Of a DNA stretch of 64,000 bases, positions 10,484-21,700 are shown piece after piece. The notes beneath the pieces are model-generated. The model worked only from the letters and a program-made list of their open reading frames with translations. It had not been told where the DNA came from and ran no database searches. The translations under genes and the position numbers were made by a program. The DNA comes from Marinomonas rhizomae (GTDB lineage: Bacteria > Pseudomonadota > Gammaproteobacteria > Pseudomonadales > Marinomonadaceae): contig NZ_CP073343.1 of assembly GCF_024397855.1 (NCBI RefSeq), positions 3,100,001-3,164,000 on the forward strand, read 5' to 3'. Numbering within the stretch: the stretch's first letter is position 1; each line of letters begins with the position of its first letter.

Positions 10484-10993
10484 TTAACTCATCGCTTCGA
10501 TGCCAAGTGCATCATTGCGTTCAAACATACGGTTAAGCTCAAGCAAAATAACCAACTCTTCTTCTTTCTGATAAACACCTTGAATGAACTTCAATGCTTC
10601 ATCGTTACCAACGCTAGGGCTTTGCTCAATCTCGCCTTGGTATAAATAGAATACTTCTTGTACCGCATCAACCAGCAAACCTACCTGCTCACCATCATGT
10701 TCAATGATAATGATACGAGTATCATCCGTTATAGTGCACTCAGGCAAACTAAAGCGAACACGAGTGTCAACAACGGTCACGACGTTACCACGTAAATTAA
10801 CAATACCTAAAACATAAGAAGGCGCACCTGGAACCGGAGCGATTTCGCTATAACGTAGCACTTCTTTAATCTGCATGACGTTAATACCGTAGGTCTCGTC
10901 AATCAGTTTAAAAGTTAAGTACTGTAACAACTCGCCTTTATTCGATTCAGATAAGGCTTTCCCATTTTCTTTAATAGGTGCTAATTCAGACAT
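10484..10993 (-). CDS. cheW: Chemotaxis coupling protein CheW
   Basis: CheW links methyl-accepting chemoreceptors to the histidine kinase CheA in polar arrays. 169 residues form one CheW domain: LTFKLIDETYGINVMQIKEVLR near 27-48, PGAPSYVLGIVNLRGNVVTVVD (NLRG loop) near 54-75, and VDAVQEVF. No cheA or receptor gene is adjacent, so it may belong to a pathway whose other genes are elsewhere. Its upstream region contains a 9-bp inverted repeat (11033-11075). Confidence 0.93.
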   Translation of the reverse strand: MSELAPIKENGKALSESNKGELLQYLTFKLIDETYGINVMQIKEVLRYSEIAPVPGAPSYVLGIVNLRGNVVTVVDTRVRFSLPECTITDDTRIIIIEHDGEQVGLLVDAVQEVFYLYQGEIEQSPSVGNDEALKFIQGVYQKEEELVILLELNRMFERNDALGIEAMS

Positions 10994-11032
10994 GGCTCAC
11001 ATCCATATTCAATTTAATAAGATTAATGTAGA

Positions 11033-11075
11033 ACTCATCACAAGCTTTGTCTAGTTTAAACGAGCCGTGATGAGT
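11033..11075. repeat. 9-bp inverted repeat upstream of cheW
   Basis: ACTCATCAC (11033-11041) and GTGATGAGT (11067-11075) are perfect inverted copies 25 bases apart, between the 3' end of the Tim44-like gene and the cheW start. No T-run follows on the minus strand, so this is either a weak terminator or an operator. Confidence 0.5.
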
Positions 11076-11098
11076 CTACGAGCAAAGTTAAGTAACAA

Positions 11099-11962
11099 TT
11101 AGTTGTCTTGTTGTATCCCAACTATTGTCCAATTTCCATTTGCATCAGACATGTTCTTTTCCAAATGCCAAATTTCATTGGTTTCGGAAGTCTGATCACC
11201 TTCTTTGATCCAGCCAGAGAACTGCAAAGAAATAGAAGCAATAGAGCCTACATACTCACCACGAACAAGCTCAGCCATCAAAGAGATAACTTCGGTACGA
11301 GGTTTATTATCGCCATGTGTCGCGCGCTCAGTAACCAAAAGGTTGTAAAGCTCAGGGCTCACATAATCAAGAATTTCATCAAAATTATTGTCATCCCATG
11401 CTTTTTGCAGAGTGATGTAATGATTTTTTGCTTCAGCAACAAACGCCTGCTCGTTAAAGCCTGGTGGAAGTTTGATCTCTGGGTGAGCCCCAAAGCCACT
11501 CATGCCAGACATTGGCGAAGGCTGAAAATTGTCGCGTGTTGAGTTCGGCATTTCGCGGAACATACCATTTGCACCACTGGCTTGAGCCTGTGCTGCACGG
11601 CGTTTTGGTGCGATAAAGAACTTGTAGATCAAGAAACCAATCACAGCAAACAGCAAGATATCGCCGAAAGAAATACCATCAAACGCACCACTTCCTAGCA
11701 AGGCAGCAAATATCCCACCAGCTAACAAGCCACCTAACAGACCGCCGCCCATACCACCTAAAAACCCAGGTTTTTTAGCGCCAGCCGCAGCGTTCGTCGT
11801 ACTAGAAGAATTCGCTGTTGTACTTTTAGATTTGGATATAGAAAAACTTTTACCAAAGCTTTTACCACCACCAAACTTTTTCGCTTGGACATCAGCACTG
11901 TAACCGCCAGCACCAATCGCCAAAACAAATGCCATTAACATGGCAAATACTGTTGTTTTCAC
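11099..11962 (-). CDS. Tim44-like domain membrane protein
   Basis: 287-residue protein with an N-terminal signal or anchor (1-27), a Ser/Lys/Gly-rich linker (KKFGGGKSFGKSFSISKS), a glycine-rich hydrophobic stretch GGMGGGLLGGLLAGGIFAALLG, a second span near 103-118 (LLFAVIGFLIYKFFI) and a C-terminal Tim44/MRPL45-like domain (about 165-287) ending EIWHLEKNMSDANGNWTIVGIQ. Bacterial members are of unknown function. The start is GTG at 11960-11962 with GGAG six bases upstream. It follows trpS by 11 bases and is probably cotranscribed with it. Confidence 0.88.
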   Translation of the reverse strand: MKTTVFAMLMAFVLAIGAGGYSADVQAKKFGGGKSFGKSFSISKSKSTTANSSSTTNAAAGAKKPGFLGGMGGGLLGGLLAGGIFAALLGSGAFDGISFGDILLFAVIGFLIYKFFIAPKRRAAQAQASGANGMFREMPNSTRDNFQPSPMSGMSGFGAHPEIKLPPGFNEQAFVAEAKNHYITLQKAWDDNNFDEILDYVSPELYNLLVTERATHGDNKPRTEVISLMAELVRGEYVGSIASISLQFSGWIKEGDQTSETNEIWHLEKNMSDANGNWTIVGIQQDN

Positions 11963-11973
11963 AAAACTCTCCT

Positions 11974-12981
11974 TTATTTAAAGTTGACCAAACCAACGGC
12001 ATTGCGTAAGTCTGAAATCAGTCCACGTGCACGAGCACGTGCTTTTTCCGCGCCTGCTTGTAACACTTCTTCTACATGAGCGGGATTAGCAATTAACTCT
12101 AAGTACTTTTCACGTGGTTCAGATAGTTGACCATTAACCAAAGCAAAAAGTTCCTTCTTCGCTTCCCCCCATGCAATGCCTTCAGCATAATTCTGACGCA
12201 TTTGCGCTGTTTGTTCTGGTGTTGCGAACGCTTTATAAATATCAAATACAACAGAATCTTCAGGGTCTTTCACTTCACCTGGTTCTAACAAGTTTGTTTT
12301 GATCTTATTAATACCTTTTTGCAGTTTCTTTTCGGTATCAAATAATGGAATCGTATTGTTGTAGCTCTTACTCATTTTACGACCGTCTAAGCCTTTCAGA
12401 ATAGAACCTTCTTCACCAACAACCGCTTCAGGCAATACAAAGTGCTCACCAAATAAATGGTTAAAACGACCCGCAATGTCACGTGCCATTTCGATATGCT
12501 GAATTTGGTCACGACCAACTGGCACTTTATGCGCGTTAAACGCCAAAATATCCGCTGCCATTAATACTGGGTAGCAAAACAACCCCATAGTAATACCAAA
12601 ATCTGGATCTTGATCATTGGCAAGGTTTTCGTCCACTGCACCTTTATACGCATGGGCGCGGTTCATCAAACCTTTTGCGGTTACGCAAGTCAGTAGCCAA
12701 TTCAATTCGGCAATTTCAGGAATATCAGACTGACGGTAAAAAGTTGCTTTGTCGGTATCTAAGCCACACGCTAGCCAAGTCGCCGCGATTTCTAAACGAG
12801 ACTGTTTCACACGCTCTGGATCCTGACACTTGATCAACGCATGATAGTCCGCAAGAAAGAAGTAAGATTCCGTATTTTCTTGACGGCTTGCTTCGATCGC
12901 AGGACGAATTGCCCCCACATAGTTTCCTAGGTGTGGAGTGCCTGTGGTGGTAACACCGGTTAAAACAATTTCTTTTGCCAT
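11974..12981 (-). CDS. trpS: Tryptophanyl-tRNA synthetase
   Basis: Class I aminoacyl-tRNA synthetase that charges tRNA-Trp. 335 residues, the usual bacterial length. The HIGH-equivalent is TPHLGN (15-20), the KMSKS loop is exact at 202-206 ([10 protein letters not shown]), and [15 protein letters not shown] is the conserved tryptophan-pocket helix. AGGAAAG lies upstream of the ATG. The Tim44-like gene follows immediately downstream. Confidence 0.97.
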   Translation of the reverse strand: MAKEIVLTGVTTTGTPHLGNYVGAIRPAIEASRQENTESYFFLADYHALIKCQDPERVKQSRLEIAATWLACGLDTDKATFYRQSDIPEIAELNWLLTCVTAKGLMNRAHAYKGAVDENLANDQDPDFGITMGLFCYPVLMAADILAFNAHKVPVGRDQIQHIEMARDIAGRFNHLFGEHFVLPEAVVGEEGSILKGLDGRKMSKSYNNTIPLFDTEKKLQKGINKIKTNLLEPGEVKDPEDSVVFDIYKAFATPEQTAQMRQNYAEGIAWGEAKKELFALVNGQLSEPREKYLELIANPAHVEEVLQAGAEKARARARGLISDLRNAVGLVNFK

Positions 12982-13144
12982 TGCTGCTACTCTTTCCTAC
13001 TTTACATAATGTCGAAATTTGAAATTTTATAGTGTTGAAATGCCGCTTACCCTAACATAAAAAAATCACATCAAGAATCGCACATCAAGATTATTTATTC
13101 CTATATTCAATATCTTATCCATAATGGATCCGAATAATTAAATA

Positions 13145-15079
13145 TCAATGCCAAAGCTCTCCGATAAGGCCAGAATCACGCTGAATACGCGCACTGCTTG
13201 CTGCCCGAATTAATCCGCTCGATCCCCATAAACTAAAAGACTTTTTCGCCCGAGTAATGCCAGTGTAAAGCAGCTCTTTGGTCAAGACTGGTGATGGCGT
13301 CAGAGGCAGCAGCAAAGCAACTTGATCAAATTCTGATCCTTGGGATTTATGTACCGTCATCGCAAACACCACTTCAAATTCACTCAAACGACTCGGCAAC
13401 AAGCCGGTAAAAGAGCCATCAGGCTGCATAAACCAGACACGAAGACGCTGAAACTCATCAGGCATACAAAGACCGATGTCACCGTTGAACAAGCCCAATG
13501 CCGCATCATTTCTCGTCAGCATCACCGCTTTTCCCGGATACCAAACATGGGGGTCTTTCACTCGTCCTCGTTGATAGAAATACTGTTCGAGTTGAGCGTT
13601 CACTTTCTCGACACCAAACTCGCCTTGACGAACCGCGGTCAAAATTTGGTAGCGCGAAAACATCTCATACAGCTTAGCGATGTCTAAATTCTGACGTACT
13701 GCGTCCCAGTAGTCATCATAGCCTTTTGCCAAGGTCGCAATATCGGCTTTGCTCTGTCCATCTTCCGGTACTCGCCACTCTACATCGGTGTAATTAGACT
13801 CAAGGCAACGCAACACGGCAGAGCTGTCACCAGCGTTCATGGCTTTTGCTAAGTGTCCGATGCCGCTATTCGCATCAAAGCGATAACTGGTACGCAATAA
13901 GGTTAACGCGCGACTCATTGGCGGTGCCGACGAATTACCAAACGGCGCTAGATTTTCTCCGGTTAGATGAGCGAGGCGACCCGCCCACTCTGGTTGAAAG
14001 TAAACCTCTTCAATACCGTAAGATAAATCCCCTAACACACTGCCCGCTTCTACCGATGCCAACTGATCCTTATCTCCTAACAAAATGAGTCGAGCGTGTG
14101 GTGGCATGGCATCAATCAACTTTGCCATCATTGGCAAATCCACCATGGACACTTCGTCCACCAGCAACACATCCAGATGCAAAGGGTTTTCTTTATTGTG
14201 CTTAAATCGACTACGCCCAAAATCACTACCTAATAACCGATGCAAGGTGCTGGCTTGCTCTGGAATAGCAAGTTTAATGTCATCGCTTAATGGCAAATCC
14301 GTCTTGGCTTTTGAGATGGACTCAGTCAATCGCGCCGCCGCTTTACCGGTTGGTGCGGCCAGCTCGATACGTAACAACTTACCTTCCGCCAACGACTGAG
14401 CCACCAGCAAAGCCAACAAGCGAGTCACAGTGGTTGTCTTGCCTGTTCCGGGGCCACCGCTGATCACGGAGAAAGGCAAGCTTGCTGCATTGGCTACCGC
14501 GACTTTTTGCCAATCAAGCGTGTCTGATTGGTTAGGAAAAAGTTGTGCTAACAAACTTGCATCCACAGCAAAAGGCGCAACAGAAAATTGCCCTTTAAGA
14601 TAATTCAGCACCTGTTGCTCATATTGATAATAGCGATACAAATACAAACGCGTGCCAGCCAAGACCATAGGCCGTTCAGCTAAATTTGCCGCAGAAGACA
14701 CCAAGCGACTTGCTTGCAAAGATTCACACCAAGCAGAAACACTGTTTACGCCGCAATTATGTAATGCCGTTCGTAAGTCTTCTAACTCCACACCTTCAGG
14801 CGGGCTTTGCCAAACGGTCGCTAGATCGATACAAATATGTCCCGCACCTAGATACGCACTGCACAGAGCACCAGCGATATGAACCGCGCTCTTATTTTCA
14901 TCTGGAATGCCTTCTTTGACATGTTGCGCCAGCTGTTCAATCCATTGGCAATCAATCGCTCTTAACACGCCTTTGGCTTGCCAAGCAGACAAACTGAATG
15001 ACGTGGATACAGGAGAGTTTTCTTCGAGCCTTGTTTCATTAAGAGAGTCAAGCAAACCTAGCTGATTAGAAAAGTCCAT
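13145..15079 (-). CDS. recD: RecBCD enzyme subunit RecD
   Basis: 5'-3' helicase (superfamily 1B) subunit of exodeoxyribonuclease V. 644 residues versus about 610 in E. coli. The Walker A motif GGPGTGKTTT is at 208-217, Walker B LLVDEVSMVDLPMMAKL follows, and the C-terminal motif FAMTVHKSQGSEFDQVALLLP and TRAKK are SF1 helicase motifs V-VI. The start overlaps the recB 3' end by 14 bases, so translation is coupled. It is the last gene of the operon. Confidence 0.95.
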   Translation of the reverse strand: MDFSNQLGLLDSLNETRLEENSPVSTSFSLSAWQAKGVLRAIDCQWIEQLAQHVKEGIPDENKSAVHIAGALCSAYLGAGHICIDLATVWQSPPEGVELEDLRTALHNCGVNSVSAWCESLQASRLVSSAANLAERPMVLAGTRLYLYRYYQYEQQVLNYLKGQFSVAPFAVDASLLAQLFPNQSDTLDWQKVAVANAASLPFSVISGGPGTGKTTTVTRLLALLVAQSLAEGKLLRIELAAPTGKAAARLTESISKAKTDLPLSDDIKLAIPEQASTLHRLLGSDFGRSRFKHNKENPLHLDVLLVDEVSMVDLPMMAKLIDAMPPHARLILLGDKDQLASVEAGSVLGDLSYGIEEVYFQPEWAGRLAHLTGENLAPFGNSSAPPMSRALTLLRTSYRFDANSGIGHLAKAMNAGDSSAVLRCLESNYTDVEWRVPEDGQSKADIATLAKGYDDYWDAVRQNLDIAKLYEMFSRYQILTAVRQGEFGVEKVNAQLEQYFYQRGRVKDPHVWYPGKAVMLTRNDAALGLFNGDIGLCMPDEFQRLRVWFMQPDGSFTGLLPSRLSEFEVVFAMTVHKSQGSEFDQVALLLPLTPSPVLTKELLYTGITRAKKSFSLWGSSGLIRAASSARIQRDSGLIGELWH

Positions 15080-18000
15080 ATTGCACCGCCTCGTGATTTT
15101 CTGGCTTATCGCTTTCGCAGCTAAACAGCTTGTCTAGGGCGGTTAGATGTTCAAGGCTTAATCGGCTTTTGAATACGCCTGTTTGCTGTTCTGGCTGCAT
15201 ACCACGGAGGAACAAATACACCACGCCACCCACATGTTTTTCATAATCATAATTTGGCAATCGTTGCTTTAATAATCGGTTCAAAGCCAGAGTGTAAAGC
15301 TGATATTGTAGATCGTATCTGTGCTCCGCAATGGCATGAACCAATTTGTCTGCTTCGTAATCGGCAAAGTCATCGCCCAAATAATTCGACTTATAATCCA
15401 ACACGTAATAACGACCTTGGTACTCAAACAACAAATCGATAAAGCCTTTTAGCATGCCTTTTAACGGACGATCCTGAATCATAGGCGCAACACGAGACAC
15501 CTCATCGTACTCACGAGAAATACGATCCAATTGCAAGGCATTCATGCCTGTCACCGGAATAAAAAACTCCATTTCCTTACGACAAGCCGATGGTGCCAAA
15601 CTGCCTAAACTCATTCCCGCCATTAGCTCTGTGTTCACTATGTCTGGCAGCCATTCGCTCAATACACCTTGCCATTCATCAAACCCCTGACGTTCGTAAA
15701 AATCAGCCATTAACTTATGGTGACTGGTTTTTAATAAATCGTTAAAGCTCGGATTGCTCGACACATCATGTAGCGCTTTGCCTTCTAATGTGTCGTGCAA
15801 AAAAGTCCCAGGCTTGGCGCCTTTGGGGAAAGTGAAGCGATTTTGCTCTGGCACTTCTTGACTGTCTTTTACATCAATATCTTCCACTAAAGGATCAAGC
15901 AAGCGTGTGGTTTCATCCAAGCCAGGCACACTTTCGTCGTGTTGCTCTTTGTCTTCTACCACCAGCGAGGAATAGCTTCCCACCCACCAATCTCGTTCCA
16001 CACGCCCAGTAAAGGTTCTTGCATGAGGCTCGGTCAATTGCGCCTGATCCATTTTGAATCGCGGCAAACGCGGTGGCTCCTCGGGTAATTCCAGCAAGCC
16101 CATTTGCCCATCTTGATAACGCTCACAAAGACGTTCGATACTTGGGTACAAATCCCCTGCCTCAAGCGCCTCGCCTTCGCCGATCAAGGCCCCAACACCG
16201 CTAAGGTGAACATCTGACACTGCGCCACGAGACTTATTTGAGCTTTTGCCCACTTCCATCGAGCCAATAAAACACACCTCTTTGGAACGAGTTAACGCCA
16301 CATAAGCCAAACGAATTTCTGCGGCGTACAATTCTTCTTTATGAAGCTCGGTTTGCGTTTCATCGGGATCAATAGCAATCCATAATTGCTGTTGCGCATC
16401 GTGATACAAAGCCGATTTTTCTTGATCTCGATACGGCGTAAAAGCAAATGGCAAATACACGATTGGGTATTCCAAGCCCTTACTTTTGTGAATGGTGACA
16501 ATTCGTACCAATTCCGCATCCGTTTCAAGGCGGATCTTTTGCTCGTCACTGTTGCCATTCGGATTTTGAATCGCCAACCTGAGGTAACGTAAAACCCCTT
16601 CTTTAGAATCCAACTCAAGGGATTTTTGTTGTAACTTTTCGGTTAAATGCAAAAAGTCGGTTAAGCGACGTTCACCACCGGTGTGACTTAGCATGTTCGC
16701 AGCCAACGCCACGTCCTGCATAAACTCACGCAACATGGGCAACAAGCCTTGCTTGTCCCAGATTTCTAGATAATCACGGAAAGCTTGTCCCCACTTTTCG
16801 TACACCACGTCGTCGTGATTCAGCGTATCCAAGTCTTCCAACGACCAATCGACCAAGCTGGTTGCCAAGGCAGAGCGCAGTTTACTTTCTTGTCCATTGG
16901 ATAAAATCGCCGTCAGCACGATCAATAACTCTCGCGATTCGACGGTTTCGAACACCGAACCTTTGTCGCTCAAATACACACTGGCAATGCCACGCTGACG
17001 CAATGCGTCTTTTAGTGCATTGGCTTGACTAAAGTTGGTTACCAACAAGGCGACGTCTTTTGGTCGCACGCCTTTGCCATCAAGCAAAGATAGTCCTTGC
17101 TGACCTTCCAGTAAGATTTCATGGAGATGCGCAGCGCAGGATTCCGCCATGGTTTGACGATATTCTTTTGCCGATACGGGCTCATCACTGCGTTGATACA
17201 AAAACTGCAACGCCGCTTGAGTTTGACCTTGCCGAGAAAAACCACTGGCAACGCCACGATCTTGCACTTCAACGAAAGGAATCCCAGTGACACGAAAGGG
17301 TTCCGCTTGAGTTTTAAAAAGTCCGTTCACCGACTGAATCATGGCCGCGGAAGAGCGATAATTAGTCGCTAAAGAATACACTGCATCGACACGTTTTTTG
17401 GCCGCTAGATAGGTATAAATATCCGCGCCACGAAAGGCATAAATTGCCTGTTTAGGATCGCCGATCATGATCAAGCCAAGCGTATTTTGATCCACTTGCG
17501 CTGGCGCATAAATCGTCGAGAATATCCGATATTGCACCGCATCCGTGTCTTGGAATTCATCGATCAGAGCAATCGGATACAGATGACGAATGCGTTCGGC
17601 TAACTTCCCCGCTTCATCTTGCGTGAGCGCCACATCGAGAGAGGTCAGCAAGTCTGTGAACGTCAGCGATTGTGTGCTGCGCTTCCAGCGTTTCATGCGC
17701 TCTTGAGTTTGTTGCCAAAGTTGAGTTAGCAATACCGCTTTTAATCGCCCCGCATCAGGAAAGCTTTCCCGCAAAGACTGCACCAAGCCAAAAAATTCGT
17801 GCGCAGGCAAATCGCCGCCTTTGCTCAATCGGCTAGCGTGCTCATTGGTATCAAATTTTTCGAGGCTTTTGTCTAATTCAAAACGCGAGGAACGCGCCCA
17901 TTGCGTCATAGCCTCAATATCTTTCGAGGGGTCTTTGCGCCAAAAAGTGCGCTTAATACCACTACGCTCAAGGGCATCAATAATATCTTGCGACTGACTC

Positions 18001-18794
18001 AACCACATGGCGCGCACCGCCGCCATGGTTTCTTGTGCCTGACTTAACGCACTTTCCCAGTCGTAATCTGGTACGGCGATTTTGGCGTCAGGCTGATTGT
18101 TCAGTAAATATAAGTCTTTCAACAAGGCGTCTGGATTCGACCAAATCGGCTGAATCAAGGCGGCTTTGGTGTCGTCCATTGGATAAAACACACTACGCCA
18201 AACGTCTTTCACTGCCATAGACAATGGCGCCAGCTCATCGGTCTCAATGGTTTGTTGGAACAACATGCGGCTTTCAAATGCATTCTGGCTCAGCATGCGC
18301 TGACAAAAGCCATGGATAGTAAACACCGCCGCTTCGTCCATTTGCTTTTCGGCATACAGCAATTTTTCAATAGCGCCAGCACGTTGTTCGGCTGACATTT
18401 GCGCCATCCAATCCGCCAGAAAGACATCACTGCTTTCGCCTTGCAATAAGGCTTTTCGCGCCGCTCGTATGCGTCCACGAATACGGGCTTTTAGCTCGGC
18501 GGTGGCGGCTTCGGTAAAAGTCACCACCAAGATTTGGTCAACTGTCAGCGGTTTATCTAAATCTCCGCCATCCTCAGATAAAGACGGCCCTGTTGGCACC
18601 AGCAAGCGCAAATACAAGTTGGCAATGGTGTAGGTTTTCCCCGTGCCTGCACTGGCTTCGATTAGACGTTTGCCAAACAAAGGAAAGGTTAAGGCGTTGA
18701 GCGGTTCAGGAATCATGTTTAAGCCTTCTGCAGTTACTGAAGACTGATCAACAGAAGGCTCATTAACAGAAACGGACTCGTTAGAAAGACTCAT
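15066..18794 (-). CDS. recB: RecBCD enzyme subunit RecB
   Basis: 3'-5' helicase and sole nuclease of RecBCD; it processes double-strand ends and loads RecA after Chi. 1242 residues. Walker [21 protein letters not shown] starts at residue 46, the motif II region is LIDEFQDTDAVQYRIF, motif III GDPKQAIYAFRGADIYTY, and the C-terminal nuclease has GFIDLLF and YYVLDYKSNYLGDD, including the catalytic aspartate and lysine. Its ATG overlaps the recC stop by four bases. No ptrA gene lies between recC and recB, as in Pseudomonas and unlike E. coli. Confidence 0.96.
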   Translation of the reverse strand: MSLSNESVSVNEPSVDQSSVTAEGLNMIPEPLNALTFPLFGKRLIEASAGTGKTYTIANLYLRLLVPTGPSLSEDGGDLDKPLTVDQILVVTFTEAATAELKARIRGRIRAARKALLQGESSDVFLADWMAQMSAEQRAGAIEKLLYAEKQMDEAAVFTIHGFCQRMLSQNAFESRMLFQQTIETDELAPLSMAVKDVWRSVFYPMDDTKAALIQPIWSNPDALLKDLYLLNNQPDAKIAVPDYDWESALSQAQETMAAVRAMWLSQSQDIIDALERSGIKRTFWRKDPSKDIEAMTQWARSSRFELDKSLEKFDTNEHASRLSKGGDLPAHEFFGLVQSLRESFPDAGRLKAVLLTQLWQQTQERMKRWKRSTQSLTFTDLLTSLDVALTQDEAGKLAERIRHLYPIALIDEFQDTDAVQYRIFSTIYAPAQVDQNTLGLIMIGDPKQAIYAFRGADIYTYLAAKKRVDAVYSLATNYRSSAAMIQSVNGLFKTQAEPFRVTGIPFVEVQDRGVASGFSRQGQTQAALQFLYQRSDEPVSAKEYRQTMAESCAAHLHEILLEGQQGLSLLDGKGVRPKDVALLVTNFSQANALKDALRQRGIASVYLSDKGSVFETVESRELLIVLTAILSNGQESKLRSALATSLVDWSLEDLDTLNHDDVVYEKWGQAFRDYLEIWDKQGLLPMLREFMQDVALAANMLSHTGGERRLTDFLHLTEKLQQKSLELDSKEGVLRYLRLAIQNPNGNSDEQKIRLETDAELVRIVTIHKSKGLEYPIVYLPFAFTPYRDQEKSALYHDAQQQLWIAIDPDETQTELHKEELYAAEIRLAYVALTRSKEVCFIGSMEVGKSSNKSRGAVSDVHLSGVGALIGEGEALEAGDLYPSIERLCERYQDGQMGLLELPEEPPRLPRFKMDQAQLTEPHARTFTGRVERDWWVGSYSSLVVEDKEQHDESVPGLDETTRLLDPLVEDIDVKDSQEVPEQNRFTFPKGAKPGTFLHDTLEGKALHDVSSNPSFNDLLKTSHHKLMADFYERQGFDEWQGVLSEWLPDIVNTELMAGMSLGSLAPSACRKEMEFFIPVTGMNALQLDRISREYDEVSRVAPMIQDRPLKGMLKGFIDLLFEYQGRYYVLDYKSNYLGDDFADYEADKLVHAIAEHRYDLQYQLYTLALNRLLKQRLPNYDYEKHVGGVVYLFLRGMQPEQQTGVFKSRLSLEHLTALDKLFSCESDKPENHEAVQYGLF

Positions 18795-21700
18795 TCCATC
18801 ACCTCCAAATGACGATGCATGGGCAACCAGATTTGTTCACACAAAGCGACAAACGCTTCCTTTTGGCGATTTAAATCGGGGAAATAACGCTGCCAATAAG
18901 CATCGTCCACCTCACTACGAGTAAAGGCGCTGCTGTTGTCTTGGTAAAGCTTCAATGCTTGCTCCCAAGCTGTATCCAAGTCTTCTTGCGCTTTGCTCGA
19001 ACAATAGCTCTTACACCATGCATCCGCACTTTTGGCCGGTAAGGCAATCGGCTGACACAAGCCTTGCTGCAATAACGCCAACATAGTGTTTAGATATTCT
19101 TGAGCATCCTTCGGCGGGATAAGGATAAAACTATGCTGTAGTAACTTGCCGGTTTTGCTCAGATTAATAAGATGATGCTGCTTTGGCGTACCTTGCGCAC
19201 ACAAAGCTAAATGCTCGATCCACGCCTGCATTTTTTGATGGGCAGATAAGTCACCAATGCGATAAGACAAACGCGTGGTCGCCGTTGGCAAATCCAACCA
19301 AGCTTGCAGAACAATACTGCCAAGGGCCAAGTTCACTTCAATCGGTTCGCACTCTTCCAATGCATAACCTTGCAAAACAGAGAAAAGCTGCTGACATTGA
19401 CCACGACTCTGCTGCAAAGACAAGCGACCCAGCGCGCCATAAGGCAAGGCGCCCATTAAAGATAAGCGCTCGACAAACTGATCGTCATCGCCTTTTAGCA
19501 TGGCTTGTAGCAAACCTTCGCGTAATTGATAACCTGCCAAGCCATCCAAGGCAAACGGCTCGTCTTCTTTCTCTTCCTCTTCTTGCAGACTCAAATAAGC
19601 TTTTAATCGACGCTGGGTAAAGTAACGCGTCGGATGGCCAATAAAACGCGACAATTCATCAAGAGCAAGCTCTAACCTTGGTTGCTCTAAACCACCCAGC
19701 GGTGCAAACTCGGAATATTCATCATCCATAGGAACGCTAAGCAGAGCTGGCAACCATTGTTCGTCATAGCTGTACAAGCGCTTATCAGATGACTGCGAAT
19801 TGACTTCTACAGACGACTGAGTCGCATAGTAGGCGGCATTAAATGGCTGCAGCGGATGTTCGAGAATCAGTTTTTCTAACAAAGTTTTCTGCGACTCGTC
19901 TGGCGCTAATGCCTGATCGCCTTCAAACACACAGCTTTGACCTATGTATTCCAACAGCTCACTCACCAAGATAGACGGATTTTTCTCACTGTTGTCTTGA
20001 ATACTGCGCCCCACATAACTGATATAGAAACAATCTCGTGCTGACATCAGTGCTTCAAGGAACAAGTATTTATCGTCTTCCCGTCGGCTTCGGTCGCCAC
20101 TGCGATATTGCCCAACCATCAGGTCAAATCCCATCGGCGCAACACTACGAGGATAACCCCCTTCGTTTAAACCCAAAACACAGATAACCTTAAAGGGCAC
20201 AGAACGCATGGGCATCAAGGTACAAAAGTTCACTCGACCTGCTAAGAAGCGCTGACCGCCTTGAGATTCTTGTAACAAAGGAGATAACAGCTGGCGTATC
20301 ACTTGCTGATCTAATGGGGAATCAAAATGCGCTTGCTGCCATTGCAGGGTCAAGGCATCAAGCTGCTTAGTCAGTAGGACCTGAAAAGCATCGTCTTCTT
20401 CCAATAAAAAGAAACGCTCTGCCAAATAATACAGAGTCGAAATCCATTCTTTCGGCGCGAGAGATTCCATCAATTTCGCTTGAGCATCATTAATGGCGAC
20501 CAAGAACTCCGCCAGTTTACCCGCCACCGACGCTTCTAAACCTTCCACATCGCCGTAACTTAGCGCGCCTTCCCAAATATGATCGTGACCCATGGCGTAA
20601 CCCAATAACATGCGACGTACGCCATTTAGCCATGTGTGCGATTCTTGTATTGGCAGATCATGTTGCTGCGCGGTTTTGCCATCCAACCCCCAACGAATAC
20701 CCACTTCCGTCGACCATTGACGAATACGCTCTAATTCATCGGCGGTTAATTCAAAACGCGCTAACACCGCAGGCACTTCTAATACGCTGATCAATTCGGA
20801 CAAGGTGAAACGACTTTCGCCCAAACCAAGCAAATACAAATAGGCATCGACAATCGGGTTTTCCATACCACCAGACTGGTCGATCAAGGCAAAGGGAATG
20901 TGTTTCCTAACTTGCGCGCTACCTTTTACACCACCAAAGACGGCTTTTACAAAGGGGCTGTAAGTGTTGACGTCGGGCAACATAACGATGACGTCTTTTG
21001 GCGTCAGGCTCGGATCACTCTCAAACATTTGCAACAGCTGGTCATGCAAGACTTCCACTTCCCGTAACGGACTATGACAAAGGTGTACACGAATACTCTG
21101 ATCATCAACATCGACAGGGTGTCGATACTCGGCATTAGCAATGCTGGCGTCTCTTTCTTCTTTCGAACCATGATTTTCTAAAGTCAGCACGTCTTGCTGA
21201 ACCCACTGTAGTAACCCTGTCGATTGCTCAGTACGATAATCTTCGAATACTTCTAGTTCGCTATCAGCCATTTCTTGTAGCTGCGCAATGTAGTCTCGGC
21301 CCAAGCGCCCCCAACTGGCTAACAAAGGATTGGCGTCCAAATGCAAAGTATCGGTACTCAATCCAGGCTTGAGAGTTTGGCGTTTTATTTCTCGACCTAA
21401 GTAATGTTTATCAACCACATCGCCCCAATAAAAACGACAAGGGTTCTGCAAAAACAGATGCACATCAATCCAGCCCGACACCGCCAACACGCGAAGAGAC
21501 TCAAGCGTATTCGGCGGCAAAGAAGACACACCAAAAATAAAGATTCGCTCTGGCACGCCAACAGGTCGGGAAAAGGATTGTGTGGCGTCATGCAAAGCTT
21601 CAATCAGATTACCGCGGTGATAAAGCGAGGTTCCTTGCTGGCTCACATCGGCAACCAGATCGCGCCACAAAATAGCCTGCCAAGGTTGCTGCTCAAAGAT

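Noticed and set aside
19183..19620. 145-codon plus-strand open frame inside recC
   Set aside because: Antisense to well-supported recC; composition is that of a frame shadow.
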